In this document: in pieces, positions 23,037 through 34,400 of the stretch
How the letters are laid out: every line of letters begins with the position of its first letter
Position numbering within the stretch: position 1 is the first letter of the stretch
NCBI GenBank assembly: GCA_037157565.1
Contig: JAZHRO010000063.1
Location: 88,254,001-88,318,000, forward strand
Length of the DNA: 64,000 nt
DNA from: Thalassia testudinum
Lineage: Eukaryota; Streptophyta; Magnoliopsida; Alismatales; Hydrocharitaceae
Direction of reading: 5' to 3'
Made by a program: the position numbers and the translations under genes
The notes under the pieces: model-generated
Databases searched by the model: none
Told to the model about the DNA's origin: nothing
What the model saw: only the letters and a program-made list of their open reading frames with translations

Positions 23037-24840
23037 GATAAGTCGATTTTCGCTTTTGAATAATGTGAATAAGATGATTTGTCATTTTAGTAACAAAGTG
23101 GTGAGAAATCGCTTCACAAAATAATTACAATAAAAATTAACCACTCACAGAAAAGCGAGTCGTGTCCACAAGGAGACAATGATGCAATAAATTCACAAAT
23201 ATTTTTCTCGTACTTGTTCAATCAATAGTGAAATCCATAGTCAAATCTGACATGAAATAAGCTAAAAAGAAGACACACAATAACTTGAACATGTAAGGTT
23301 ATAAGTGCAATTTTTCCTCACTGAAATATTCAATAAATATGTGATTAATCTCTGTAATTTCCAATTTACATGCATTAGAGAGAATTTATTCACATCTTAA
23401 CCCAAAACCAATTCAGGAGGTGTGAATAACAAATGCCAAGCAATTATGAGAAAAGATAAGCATGAAGTTGCAATTTCCCTTAATATTTCAAATATTAAAA
23501 TAAAAATGAAAGTTTGACAATGGAATTCAAATGTAATTATTAATGAGAGTAGAAGCAGAGGATTCTACCTCTCTCCTCGCACACGGGAGAGAGGTTCGTT
23601 TCCGGAACTCTTCTGGGAATAGGTTGGCCGGAGCGAGGTCCTCGCAACGGTGGCGGTGGCAAGTTACGAGACGGTCGGAGTTGGCCAAATGGAGGAGAGA
23701 AGTGGTGGCAGTGGTGGAGGTTGCTGCTATTGGCCACATTTGCTGCAGGCACGAGGAGGCGACGCGAGCTGAAGGAGCGGGCACTCTGCAGGTCGCACGG
23801 GCGTGCGAGGGGTCTGATGGCCACACAACTGCAGGTGCTGCAGGGAGGCGCTAGAGGTACTGAAGCGGGGGCGTGGGCACATGGAGGTGAAGGTGTGGGG
23901 GCATGCAGGCACGAGGAGGTGAAGGTGCGGGGTCGTACAGGCGTTGGGGCGTGGGTGCGTGGAGGTGAAGGTGCGCGAGCGTGCAGGCGTGAGGCGAGGG
24001 CGCTAGAGGTGAAGGCACGCGGGCTAACTGCTATGCACGCAGTTGGATGCTGGCTGGAGGTGCAGGTGGCAGTTGAGGTGGGCGTGTGCACGCTTGTTGC
24101 GGTGGAGGTGCAGCGGGTGCGTTTGGTTTGCTGCAGAAGATGAAGTGCGCTGGCTGGAGGCACGCCTGGTGGCGCACTTGGCAGGGTTGAGGCGGGGGAG
24201 AAGTTGCAGCTCTGTGTGCTGCAGTGGGCGTGGTGAGCGTGTGTGGGGTGTGTAGAAGCTGGGATATGTGCGTGAAAGGGAAGATGAAGCACGGTGATGT
24301 AGGGACTCTTGGCGGTGTGGGCTGTCACCCCACACGCCCACGGTGGTGGAGTCGCACTGCTGCGGTTGAGGCTGGTGGTGAGGAGTGGATGAGCAATGTA
24401 GCTCTCTACGCAGTGAGGAAAGGGATGGTGGCCTTCTTTGAACGGTAGCCCCTCATCTCTCCTTTGCAGCCACAGCTACGAAGATTTGAAATTCAAAAGG
24501 CCACTATCGAATTAATGCTGATGCGCAGGAGCAGGAGGCGGAGACGAAGCAGTTACCTGCAAAGGAGAAGAAAACAAAACAAAAAAGAATTATAAAATAA
24601 TTAGGATTATTTATACATAACTCCTTAACTTCTATGTTAATTAAAATAGTGTATGCACCTAATTAATTAACTAATCAAACGTATTCAATCCTAGGTTAGT
24701 TCTCAATGCATGAATTATGCACTTAAGCTAAAAATATGAATTAATTTATTTACATCCTAATGTATGCTATCTAAATGTTAAAATTAACTTAATGTCTAGA
24801 CACTTAAATATTTAAATAGCCCACAAATATGGGCTAATCA
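23037..24840 (-). repeat. 5' LTR of element D
   Basis: 1804 bp, same boundaries as 13393-15214, and followed by the AGTAG target duplication. It contains the same GC-rich block (23560-24480) with a sense-strand low-complexity frame (23540-24328). Confidence 0.92.
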
Positions 24841-25097
24841 AGTAGGAGTGACAAGCAACCAACCAATCTACCTTAGGGTTTATAAGAGGACCTAGGTTGA
24901 TTTTTGTTTATGTTTTTACGTGTTGGAATGAAAACTAATGGGTGGGAGGTGGGGTATACATACAAACCCTTCAACTGCACTTTACTCCATTCTACTGCTT
25001 TTGCTTGTCTCGAGAGAGTACCTGCATTCATAATAAGGAGAGAAGTGAGATAAAAGATAAGTAAGGTGAAAAATGAGGGAAATCAAAGAGCGTTGCC
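24841..25097 (-). other. Leader of element A, primer-proximal part
   Basis: Continues A after D. On the minus strand it matches B's first leader segment (about 5330-5450), including the splice-acceptor-like GAATGCAG/GTACTC at about 25018-25029, 75 nt after the primer site. Confidence 0.7.
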
Positions 25098-25115
25098 TCC
25101 CCGACAAGGATGCCA
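25098..25115 (-). promoter_or_regulatory. Primer-binding site of A (tRNA-Asp, four mismatches)
   Basis: The minus strand reads TGGCATCCTTGTCGGGGA, with four differences from the perfect tRNA-Asp complement. It lies three bases from the LTR start at 25119. The degeneracy fits A being the oldest element in the nest. Confidence 0.78.
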
Positions 25116-25118
25116 AAA

Positions 25119-25993
25119 TGATTAAAGAGATTTCATACGCTAAAAGATTGAGTTCAAAACCTGTCATTGTAGTTGCGTAAAAATCCATCAATTAGATAAT
25201 TTTACCAAAACTCTGATGAGTCTTGAGTCCAACACAGGGAGGTGAACATTTGCTTAAAAATCATGTTTAGAATTATTATCATGAAGTATATTAGCTAGTC
25301 GAATTAGATGTACACTAACTATTCTATTTAAAGAATAGAAATTAGAAGAAAGAGAAAGAATAATATAAAGAAAGAGAAAATAGGGAGAGAATGAACAAGT
25401 ATTTCATAACCATTTGTTCATTACAACAAATTTCTACGACTACAAAGCTGGAAATCTACACTAGAAAGGGATAAAAAGAGAGGGATGAGAAAATCCTCCA
25501 TGACGGCAGCTTGGAGGATGAGCCGTGTTGACAGCGTGCCCGAACGATGGGGATGAGGTGCTAGTTGCGAGGGAACGAAGCTAGAGGATGGAGAACGAAG
25601 TAGGGTGACGTTGTGCCAGGATCCATGTCCCAAATGGTGGCAGGAAGACAACCACGGGATGCTCCACAAAGGGGGTGAGGAGATAGAAAATTATTTTACT
25701 CTAGCTCTAATGGAGCATCCCGGGCATAAGACCAGCTCGTCGAGCTTTGGAAGAGGTGAGAGAAGAGAAGGGACGATAAAATATGTGGTAGTGGTGACCC
25801 TTTTATAAGTGCAAAAATTGGGGGCAAAAGGGTCTTTCAAGCCATAAAAATAAATATGCGGCCTTTAGTGATACATATAAATGTGACTAAAGGCACACAT
25901 TCCTGTTGCTCGCATGATTGCACGGTCCATGCATTGCCATGTGAATGGCTTCTCGTCTTCAAGTGTTGAGGACTTAAATCACCATCAGTCATT
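25119..25993 (-). repeat. 5' LTR of element A, part 1 (interrupted by C)
   Basis: Plus-strand start TGATTAAAGAG. It matches the 3' LTR from position 1 on. The copy stops at 25993, where C begins, and resumes at 39365. The TATA box lies at 25801-25807 on the minus strand, and a perfect 9-bp inverted repeat GCCTTTAGT (25861-25869)/ACTAAAGGC (25886-25894) sits upstream of it. Confidence 0.85.
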
Positions 25994-26261
25994 TGATTGC
26001 ACAGCAAGCTATGCCAATAAATATTCCATCTTATGCTATTTCCTAGCATTACCCATGCATCTTATGTAGCCATACTAGCATTTGTAAATATTCACTTGCA
26101 TACATTTATAAAGAGGGGAAGAGAGTGAGAATAAATGGCCATTCAATCCAGTTCCATAATTAACATCTTCATTATGTGTGTGCATTGCAAATTCACCACT
26201 CCTATTTCTATATTCCACAGCTGCTGTGCACATCTCCTTGCCGCCCTCATGCCAGTTGCAT

Positions 26262-26307
26262 GGGGAGAGGCGTGCACTCTTTCTATAAAAGAGCATGCAC
26301 TCTCCCC
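26262..26307 (+). promoter_or_regulatory. TATA box at the apex of a long inverted repeat (C, 5' LTR)
   Basis: TATAAAA at 26284-26290 overlaps the 5-nt loop of a hairpin with 18 pairs: outer GGGGAGAG/CTCTCCCC, middle TGCA/TGCA, inner CTCTTT/AAAGAG, with 3-nt and 2-nt bulges. The 3' LTR has the same structure at 37382-37427 with one mismatch. Likely the core promoter; the cruciform is a prediction. Confidence 0.6.
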
Positions 26308-27188
26308 TACTAGAGGAGCTAGCCCTCCACCCACAAACACACCCATCTCCACCCTCAGACAACACACACAACACCACACACACATGCCGGCCACTCTCTT
26401 CCCCTCTCCCTCTCCATACACAGTACCTCTTCTCATAAGTTGAGAAGAGGCAAAATGTGTGTAGCAGAAGTTCACAGTGGTCTCAAGACCCCACTGTGAG
26501 CTCCACTACTGCCCAGCTCCTTCGTAAGCTAGTGGGCATGCCGGTTTCCTTTTTTTTGTGTTATTTGTGTACTCGCCTTTGTTTTCTGATTTTCTTTTTA
26601 GTTTTGTTTTTCTTTGTTTCATCACCCTGGTTGCCATTGTTGTGGACCTTCAAGCTTTGAAGCTCGGCCTACACCTCCACGTGCCTTCGCGCACCTCTAC
26701 ACACCTCCGCACGCGTGCACAAAGCCCAGCTTCCCTTTTCGAGCGGTGTGCATGCTTTGCGGCATCTCCGCGTGCCACACCGCCTCAGCTTGTCACCACT
26801 CCCCGTGCTACATTGTAGTGCACTATACATCGCAGTCTACGCGACACTGTAGCCATCGGCAAGTTTCTCACTTAGCCGGTGGCTTTGCATTCTCACTCCT
26901 CGCCATTATCGCCTCCACCCGGTCACCCAGTGCCCGTGCCTCACCGCTCAGCGCGTGCCCTTGTGCACTGTGTGCTACGCCCGCACATCCCCAGCGCACC
27001 TGCGTGTGGAAGCGACCCACGCCACTCTCCAGACGACGCCTGACGCCTCCAGACGTCTTAAGTCATTACCCTCCCAGTGTGCAGCCCTTGTGCGCTGCGA
27101 CTCTACGTGCAGACCTTGTGCGCTGCGCGTGCGGCATCCCTCCCCCTTTGCGCACAGTGCGGTGCTCCTTCAGCACCTGCACTGCGTG

Positions 27189-27390
27189 CCCTCCTCCCAC
27201 CTACACACACACTCACAAACACTCACACACCTACACGCATACAAATATATATCTACTCACACACTCTCACCCTTAAATATCTATATATACATAAATATAT
27301 ATATATATTTAAATAAATATATATATATTCCTATACATATATATATCTATATAGTAATAACTACTTATATATATACTTATATATACACAT
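27189..27390 (+). repeat. CA- and TA-rich simple repeats in C's LTR
   Basis: Runs of CACACACTCACA-type repeat pass into TATATA-rich sequence. The 3' LTR has the same block at 38320-38530, so it belongs to the LTR rather than to a local expansion. Confidence 0.7.
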
Positions 27391-28239
27391 ATGCACATTC
27401 TCCCATACACACTCTCACCTCACATCTACTACCCACATACCCATGCACTCACCCCTTCATCGTGCATCATATCGCAGGAATATTCACACCACTTGCCAAT
27501 ATTTCCCGATACCCGTGCAAAGCAAGCGCTTCCACCCACACTCACACACACTCGCTCCACACTCCACGCGGCACTTAGTCTTGTTGGTTGCGTCTTGCTA
27601 GACGTGGACCAACTTGACACCGTAATACATTCCATCTCCATTTCCACCTCCACCCCTATCTATATAATATACAACTATATATATATTCTATATCTACTAT
27701 ATATATACATATATATATACTAAGCTAAGTATTTCTTTTCATTTCTTTCCTTGCAATTTTTTCTGCTTTCATTTGTCTTTTATTTCTTGCTATTAAAAAG
27801 ACAAAAAAAAAGTATAAAAGAGAATAGATAATTCTTGTCTTGCAGGTACTTGATCATGTGAGTAACAAGATCGATTTTGGAACCCTAAGTTGGCTTCAAG
27901 CTAAGGACCATTTGGCTCAAGGCCAAGGACCTCATTTTTGACGGTGTGCCTCAAGAACAACATTATCACAAAAAAATCTTAAAAGTAGAAAAAGCAAAAA
28001 CATAATAAACGCAAGGAAGAGATACGTTTTAGGAAAGGCATAGAAACTCCTTGATCTCCTAATCCCTGCCTCCCTAAGATCGACCCTGGGCCTAAAAGTG
28101 ACCAAGATAAAGTCAAGTAGGCCAGGTTAAAAATTTTGTGAAACTGGTGTAGACTCGATTTAGGTTAACTCACTATAATAATTTCAACGATAATATCACA
28201 ATATTAATAAGACCTATTCGAGTTCGCATCATGTTTTTC

Positions 28240-28257
28240 TGGCGTCATTGCCAGGGA
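28240..28257 (+). promoter_or_regulatory. Primer-binding site of C (tRNA-Asp, three mismatches)
   Basis: TGGCGTCATTGCCAGGGA lies eight bases after the LTR and differs from the tRNA-Asp complement at three positions, all transitions. Confidence 0.82.
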
Positions 28258-29645
28258 AGCTCTATTTGGATTAAGTTTCTATTGTCTTCCTTTGATTTTG
28301 TCGTCTCCCACCCTTCTCTTCACGGGTGTTTTATTTGTTTATGTGCAGGTGTACTTGTTGCAAGGAGAAGACATGCCGAGGAGGTCGGAGACATGGGCAA
28401 ATTTGAGGCGGGTGCGTGAGCGTGAAGTCGCCAGTGCCACATTGGAGCATCACCCATGTTGCTGAGGAGGTATGTGTCTTCCTCTTAGTGACTTAGGTCA
28501 TCTTGTCACCTTGAAAAAAAATAGAGAAAAAAATCTAAAAATTCCAAAAACCTAAAAACACTTCTTGGGAATTTCTTGGAGCAAGTGGACTAAAACCCAC
28601 TTGTTGATTGTTTGCTATCACCCCCACCACCCCTTGATTTCCTGCAAACTTCGCATAGCAAAAATCTAAGAATCTTGATTCTTGCCTTTTTCGTTGTGTG
28701 AAGTCTTCTTAGAGGCAAGATAAAAATTGATTGATTGCCATCCTTCCTTGCCTCATTTATTAGCATTCTAGGATCACATTTTTGGCGGGGAGTCTTGGAA
28801 TTGAATTGATTCCAACCCCACCACGACTTTATATTTGCCTTAGATTCAATCCTAAATATTTCAACCCCAACATTCTCATTTTCTTTACATCATTTGGTGG
28901 TTGAGCCTTGTGTGGATTATCATTTTAGTGATTGGGAGCACTTGAATTGAGTGGTTGGCTCCCTCTCACATTAAGCTAAAATTGACTCGTGCATCCACAC
29001 TTAGAAATTTCCATCTAAGGAAGCCCATTGCATTTTTAGTATGCATTAAGTAATTCACATTGAAGAGGGGTTTGTTGGGCATAGAAAACTTGTATTTTCT
29101 AAAAACTTTGAGATTGCATTAATTGGTAATCCAGTGGAATCATAAAATCCATACAACTTGAGGTTGAAATTCTAAAAGCCATTCACCATCTAAAACTTCA
29201 ATTCAGGGAGATTTCCCCATTGCATGCATGATTTACACACTCTTAAAATCGACGCACTTGGGCATTACCTGTATACAACACCCTTCACATTCCTTGAGCA
29301 CTTGATCCTAAGCCTTTGAATTAAAACTGGTAGCAACTTGACCCCTCTTAAGGATTGGAGGTCTAACTACCTACGTGTAGCGCCTACATGCTGGTGTGGG
29401 TTCCCGCGTGCTATAGGGTGTTTAAGACTGGGGCAAATGGCCTTTCAATCTGGCCCGGTGGTTTCGCGGTGCACATATTTGGTTCCGTAGGTTGTGATAG
29501 TAGGTAACTTAGATCTTTTGGTCTAAGGGAACATTGTAGAGGTTAGGAAATTGATTGCTTTGATTTGTCATCAAGTGTACCCTTACGGCGTTGCTCCTCT
29601 CATCCCCTTCCCTTCTCATCTCTCCAATTCTTCCTGCGGTAGTGC
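28258..29645 (+). other. Leader of C
   Basis: No conserved ORF. A splice-acceptor-like ATGTGCAG/GTGTAC lies at 28341-28354, 90 nt after the primer site, the same offset range as in A, B and E. Confidence 0.5.
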
Positions 29646-31440
29646 ATGTTTGGGAGGAGGTCACAAAATCCTGAATTGTTTGATAATTCTAGAAGGGTAG
29701 AAACCGGTGAATCATCATCCTCCTCCACAAACATGGCTGTACGCCCACCCCGAAATTCCAAGGGAGGAAAATGCCCCCCTCCAATCCCACCAGGTGGTGG
29801 TGGAGCCGTAGGCCCCATAACCCACCTCCAAGTACAAATGGCACTGTATAATGAACAAATCATGGCCATAAGGGAAACATTGGAGGAAATGAATTGCCCT
29901 CCCCCTAAAAGGGAGGAACCCAGGTCTCTTAGTTCCTATCAAAATCCTACTGCTACAGAGACCATTGGGCAAATTCCGATCCCCATGGGTAGGGACTATT
30001 TTGATTTAAAACCTAATGTCAGTCCTAATTAACTTTCCTTCCATGGTCTTGCTAGTGAAGATCCCATTCTTCATTTGGAAGACTTAACTCGATTAGCAAA
30101 AATTGTTAAACCAAGAAACATTGGGTTATCAATAGTCCTCATGAAAATGTTCCCATTTTCGTTGTGGGACAAAGTGTCACAATGGTTGTACACCCTGGGA
30201 GACCCATCCACTCTTGGGAAGAGATGCGAATAGCATCTCTCAAGAAATTCTTCCTAATTGGGCGAACCAATGCACTTCGTCGAGCTATAACTTCATTCCT
30301 GCAACAAAACAGCGAGCAATTTCATGAGGCTTGGCAGAGGTATAATGACCTCCTAAGGAAGTGCCCACACCATGGTCTTCAAAAGTGGTACATAGCCTAA
30401 ATCATCTATTGTGGGCTGAATGAGACTTTGCGACAGATCGTCGACTCTTCCTACAGAGGGAACTTTATGAATAAAGACAAGAATGAAGCATTTGAATTGT
30501 TTGAGAACATGAGTGAAAACTCAATGAACAATGCCTCCATTGTCACCTTTAATTGTACCAGCATGCCCAGTAATGTTCACGAAGTTGACACTGGACCCTC
30601 CCATTCATCCACAGATCTCAACTTAATTGCACAAAAATTGGATAAAGTCTCTGTCATGCACAAGAAGCTGGATGAGCTTCTGGCCAACCCTGTTAGCTCT
30701 ACGGCGAACACCTCCACACCATCACTCCGTCACAACCTTAATCCTTCCAATGCCAGGCTTATTCCCAAGAATCTTGTGAGACCATCCTTACCGAGTATCG
30801 CGTCGAGCGATTCGGTAAGCAATGTGAACCTGACTTCTGCGAGCCAGTATTTTGACACGGAGGACCAAGCTTCCATGTGCTCGGATGCATATACACATGC
30901 GAACTCGTCTTCTGGCTTAGAAGATGCTTGTGCCCTAGGGAACAACCCGTTCTCTGCTACTTATAACCCAAGGTGGTGAAATCATCCTAACTTTGCATGG
31001 TCCAGTAACCCGTAGCACCAAAACCCTGCGAGTGGACCAATGCGACCGTCCGCACCCGTCATCCCAAGAGCCCAGTATAATCCTGTGGCAAATACACCAT
31101 CGGGTCCTTGCGCACCTCAAACAGAATACGCATCAAGTCCTCTTGATAAATTGATGTGAATGATGATGGAAATGTCCAAGCGCCATGAAGAAAACATGAC
31201 CTCTCTTCAGCACCAATTGGCGTAGCAAAATGCTAAGATCAGTCAACTACGCATGACATCTCGATCTCAAGGCACTCTTCCAGCCCAACCTGTTCCTAAC
31301 CAGTGGAATTTTGTACCCCGTGGTCCGTAAGCACAGGTACAACCTTCTAAGCGGCAGGTTCATCAGATTCTGCAAGCTCCGAGCACTCCACCAGGATCCA
31401 GGCTAATCTCGCAGTAGCACATCACCCTTATGTCCCTATT
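29646..31440 (+). pseudogene. Gag of C, broken
   Basis: The start is the ATG at 29646 (MFGRRSQNPELF), with a Ser/Pro/Gly-rich N-terminus. A frame change between 30032 and 30164 leads into the retrotransposon-gag core: WEEMRIASLKKFFLIGRT, FLQQNSEQFHEAWQRYNDLL and RKCPHHGLQKW (30220-30390), then SYRGNFMNKDKNEAFELFENM (30449-30514), the usual Athila block. A Ser/Thr/Asn-rich linker follows, with in-frame stops near 30398, 30977, 31157 and 31225. No intact zinc knuckle was seen. Confidence 0.82.
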
Positions 31441-32709
31441 GTGAACCCTCCTCCGCCTTATGATCCCACTGGACCTACAACATCCAATGCGATTACTATG
31501 GGTAGTGGTAAGAAAATCATTGATCTGCCTCGACTTGATCTTGGCCCATCTTCTTCATCGCCTTCTTATTTGGGATGCGCACCGCATTCTCGTGAGGACG
31601 ATACGCCCAAACTGGTGCCAGAATTGGTCCCATTCCCTGAGGCTCTACTGAAGGAGCTAGAAGGCAAGAAAAAGAATATGCAGGCCTTTGATAACTTGTG
31701 TAATTTATTCAGGGATGTTGAGATCAAAGTACGTATGTTGGAAGCTATCGACCATATACCCACTGTCGCTCGATTCTTCAAAGACTACACTACACCCAGG
31801 TGACAGTCAAAGAAAAGAAAGAATCCAGTGGTCCTCTCACCTCATGCGAGTTGTGCTATACTGTCAAATCTACCACCGAAGCAAAAAGATTTAGGCACAC
31901 TACTTATTTCATGTAGCATCCAAGGATGCAATTTTAACTGTGCTCTGCCTAATCTAGGATCTTCCATCAATCTTATACCAACTATCATGCTCAAGAAATT
32001 TTCCTTAGGAAATCTGAAACCCACCCCTGTCACATTGCAGTTGGCAAATCGTTCTGTTAAAATCTCGAAGGGTGTGGTGGAAGACGTGGTGGTTAGGGTC
32101 AACAGTTTCTATTTTCCTGTTGACTTTCTTGTTTTGGATATGGAAGTTCCTAGCTCACTTTCTAATTGTCCAATCATTCTTGTTCGACCTTTCTTGGCGA
32201 CAGCCCATGCCCATATCGACTGTGAGTCGGGTTGCATTGAGATCGTCGTTGGCTTTGAGAAGCTCAAGGTAAACATTTTCAAGGCTGCCAAGAACTTTGA
32301 TTACGATTGCATCGAGGATGACACGTATGACAAGGACATGGCCGTCAGCGCGTGTATCGGCCTAATAGGGACCTATTCTGACTGCTGTGGATTGCCCCTG
32401 AACATAGACCATCGCCTGACAGACGTACACTGTGACATTTTCCCACCCCTCTCCTTACCCATATCTTCTCCTGACCAGACTTTTGATGAGGTTTTCTCCG
32501 CTTCCCACACCTCATGGTCTGAGCCATATCTGGGCTACACATCGCCAGTCCACCCTCTTGAAGACTGGATTGCCCTTTCTTTCCTGCCAAATAAGGCAGA
32601 AATGCGACTCCACACTGGGACCTTGAGCCTAAACGCTGATCACTGGGGTTTTCCTTTCTTGGATCCATCAATCCAAGATGCCCCTCTTCTTGGCCAATCT
32701 GAGGGCTGA
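31441..32709 (+). pseudogene. Protease region of C, catalytic Asp replaced by Asn
   Basis: One frame interrupted by TGA at 31801. It begins with a Pro-rich linker, then LLISCSIQGCNFNCAL, and PNLGSSINLIP where the family has DLGA(S)NLIP. The catalytic Asp codon is AAT (31951-31953), a G-to-A change that would abolish activity. Downstream LQLANRS, FYFPVDFLVLDMEVP and FLATAHAHIDCESG fit a retropepsin of this lineage. It stays in the same frame as RT. Confidence 0.82.
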
Positions 32710-33950
32710 CTTCTTTCCCCTACCCTTCTTTCTTCTAATCCTTTTGGGACACTCTCATCCCAATAAATGCCAGATCTTTCACCATCCACTCCCGAGCTGA
32801 AAGCGCTACCTGACATGCTTAAATATGATTTTCTTAGGCCAAATGAAATGCTCACCATAATTATTAGTTCAAAATTGACCGGGGAGCAAGAGTGCAAGCT
32901 AATGAAGGTCCTCATGGAACACAAGGCAGCTATTGGATGGTCCGTATCTGACTTAATTGGCATTAGTCCCTCCTATTGGACTCACAGTATATATACAGAG
33001 GTGGAGGCTCGACCTTCCTGTGAGATGCAATGACACCTCAACACTAACATGTGGGAAGTTGTTAGAAAGGAAAATATTAAGTGGCTAGATGCGGGTATAA
33101 TCTACCCGATCAACGACAGCCCCTGGGTGAGCCCGATTCATGTCATGCCCAAAAAGGTGGGACTCACCATCCATGTCAATGACAGGGGCGAATCCATCCC
33201 TACATGCACTCCTACATCTTGGAGAGTGTGTGTAGATTATAGGAAACTTAATGCTGCAACAAAGAAAGACCATTTTCTGCTACCTTTTATTGACCAAATC
33301 CTGGAGCGGTTAGAGGGAAATAATTTTTTCTATTTCCTGGATGGATTCTCTGGATATAACGAGGTGGCTATTGAACCCCAGGACCAAGAGAAAACCACCT
33401 TCACCTGCCCCTTTGGCACCTTCACATTTAAAATGATGCCATTCGGACTTTGTAATGCGCCAGCAACTTTCCAGAGATGTATGCTGCTGATAATTCATGA
33501 TATGGTGGGTGACTTTCTTGAGGTCTTCATGAACGACTTTTCGATCTTCGGACCTTCATTTGATGATTGTCTAGCCAACCTGACCCGCATCCTTCGGAGA
33601 TGTATTGATGTGAACCTCATGCTTTCTTGGGAGAAAAGTAATTTTATGGTGCACAAGGGAATTGTTCTCGGTCACATCATCTTCGATTGGGGTATTGAGG
33701 TGGACAGAGCTAAGCTTGATATGATTACTGATTTACCCATGCCTAGCTCTCTTCGGCAAATCTGCTCCTTCTTAGTACACGTCGGTTTCTATAGGAGATT
33801 CATCAAAGACTTCTCCAAGATTTATAGACCTTTAACTCATTTCCTATCAACCGACGTACCCTTAGATATGGGCCCTGACTGTATACGAGCATTCACGCAA
33901 CTATGTGATGCTATCACCAAGGCCCCTATTCTCCAGCCACCTGATTGGTC
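32710..33950 (+). pseudogene. Reverse transcriptase of C, nearly full length with mutated FMDD box
   Basis: Continuous in the protease frame. LKYDFLRPNEML is followed by IGWSVSDLIGISPS, a TGA at 33031, NIKWLDAGIIYPI (33070-33110), SWRVCVDYRKLN (33220-33252), FFYFLDGFSGYNEVAI and MPFGLCNAPATFQRCM (33435-33482). The catalytic box reads VFMNDFSIFG: the first Asp is AAC at 33532-33534 instead of GAC, which should inactivate the enzyme. FLVHVGFYRRFIKDFSKI lies at about 33770-33830. Confidence 0.87.
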
Positions 33951-34400
33951 CCTCGACTTTGAACTCATGTGTGACGCTTCTGACCTTGTAGTTGGAGCCA
34001 TCCTTGAATAAAGATGCAATAGACACCCCTTCGTGGTGTACTATGCCAATATGACGCTAGATGAGGCCCAGCGTAATTATATGACTATTAAGAAAGAACT
34101 ATTGGCGATTGTCTTTGGGCTAGAGAAATTCCGCTCTTACCTTCTGAGCTCGCATGTTATTGTATTCACTGATCATGCGACCGTTCGTCATCTCATGCAA
34201 AAGAAGGATGCCAAGCCTAGACTGATTCGTTGGATCCTTTTGCTCCAAGAATTTGACCTTGAGATCTGCGATAAGGCTGGAGCCTAGAATGTTGTTGCTG
34301 ATCATCTCTCGAGACTAAACCCTGACCACATTGGACTTACGCTGCCAATTAATGAGATTTTTCCTGATGAGCACCTACTGGCAATTAATGTGGCAAGTGG
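33951..34400 (+). pseudogene. RNase H region of C
   Basis: ELMCDASDLVVGAIL (33961-34005), a TAA at 34009, then [47 protein letters not shown] and [18 protein letters not shown], with a TAG at 34285 and VVADHLSRL after it. All three acidic positions expected from the family (D in CDAS, E in KKEL, D in TDHA) are present. Only nonsense codons break the frame. Confidence 0.83.

Larger units (their letters stand above)
13393..24840 (-). mobile_element. Element D: decayed Athila-like gag-pol retroelement (11.4 kb)
   Basis: LTRs are 13393-15214 (3') and 23037-24840 (5'), both TGATA(A/G)G...CTAATCA on the plus strand. The target duplication is GGTAG (13388-13392) and AGTAG (24841-24845), one transition apart. 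The minus-strand order is primer site, leader, gag, protease, RT, RNase H, integrase, internal polypurine module, three-hairpin array, 3' polypurine module. All coding parts carry stops or shifts. It is inserted in A's leader. Confidence 0.92.
25994..28231 (+). repeat. 5' LTR of element C
   Basis: Starts TGATTGCACAGCAAGC and ends GAGTTCGCATCA; matches 37116-39364. It includes the TATA hairpin (26262-26307), a GC-rich zone (26640-27180) and CA/TA-rich tracts (27190-27390, 27660-27720). Open frames here (26614-27276, 26955-27578) are broken in the other LTR. Confidence 0.92.

Noticed and set aside
26614..27578. Overlapping open frames of 207-220 codons in C's 5' LTR
   Set aside because: The equivalent 3' LTR region (37740-38450) is broken in these frames, and the residues follow the CA/TA and GC-rich repeats. 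Not treated as genes.
27836..27870. Intron-like acceptor and donor within C's LTR
   Set aside because: TTGCAG/GTACTT and GTGAGT are present but close together, with no supporting pattern elsewhere.
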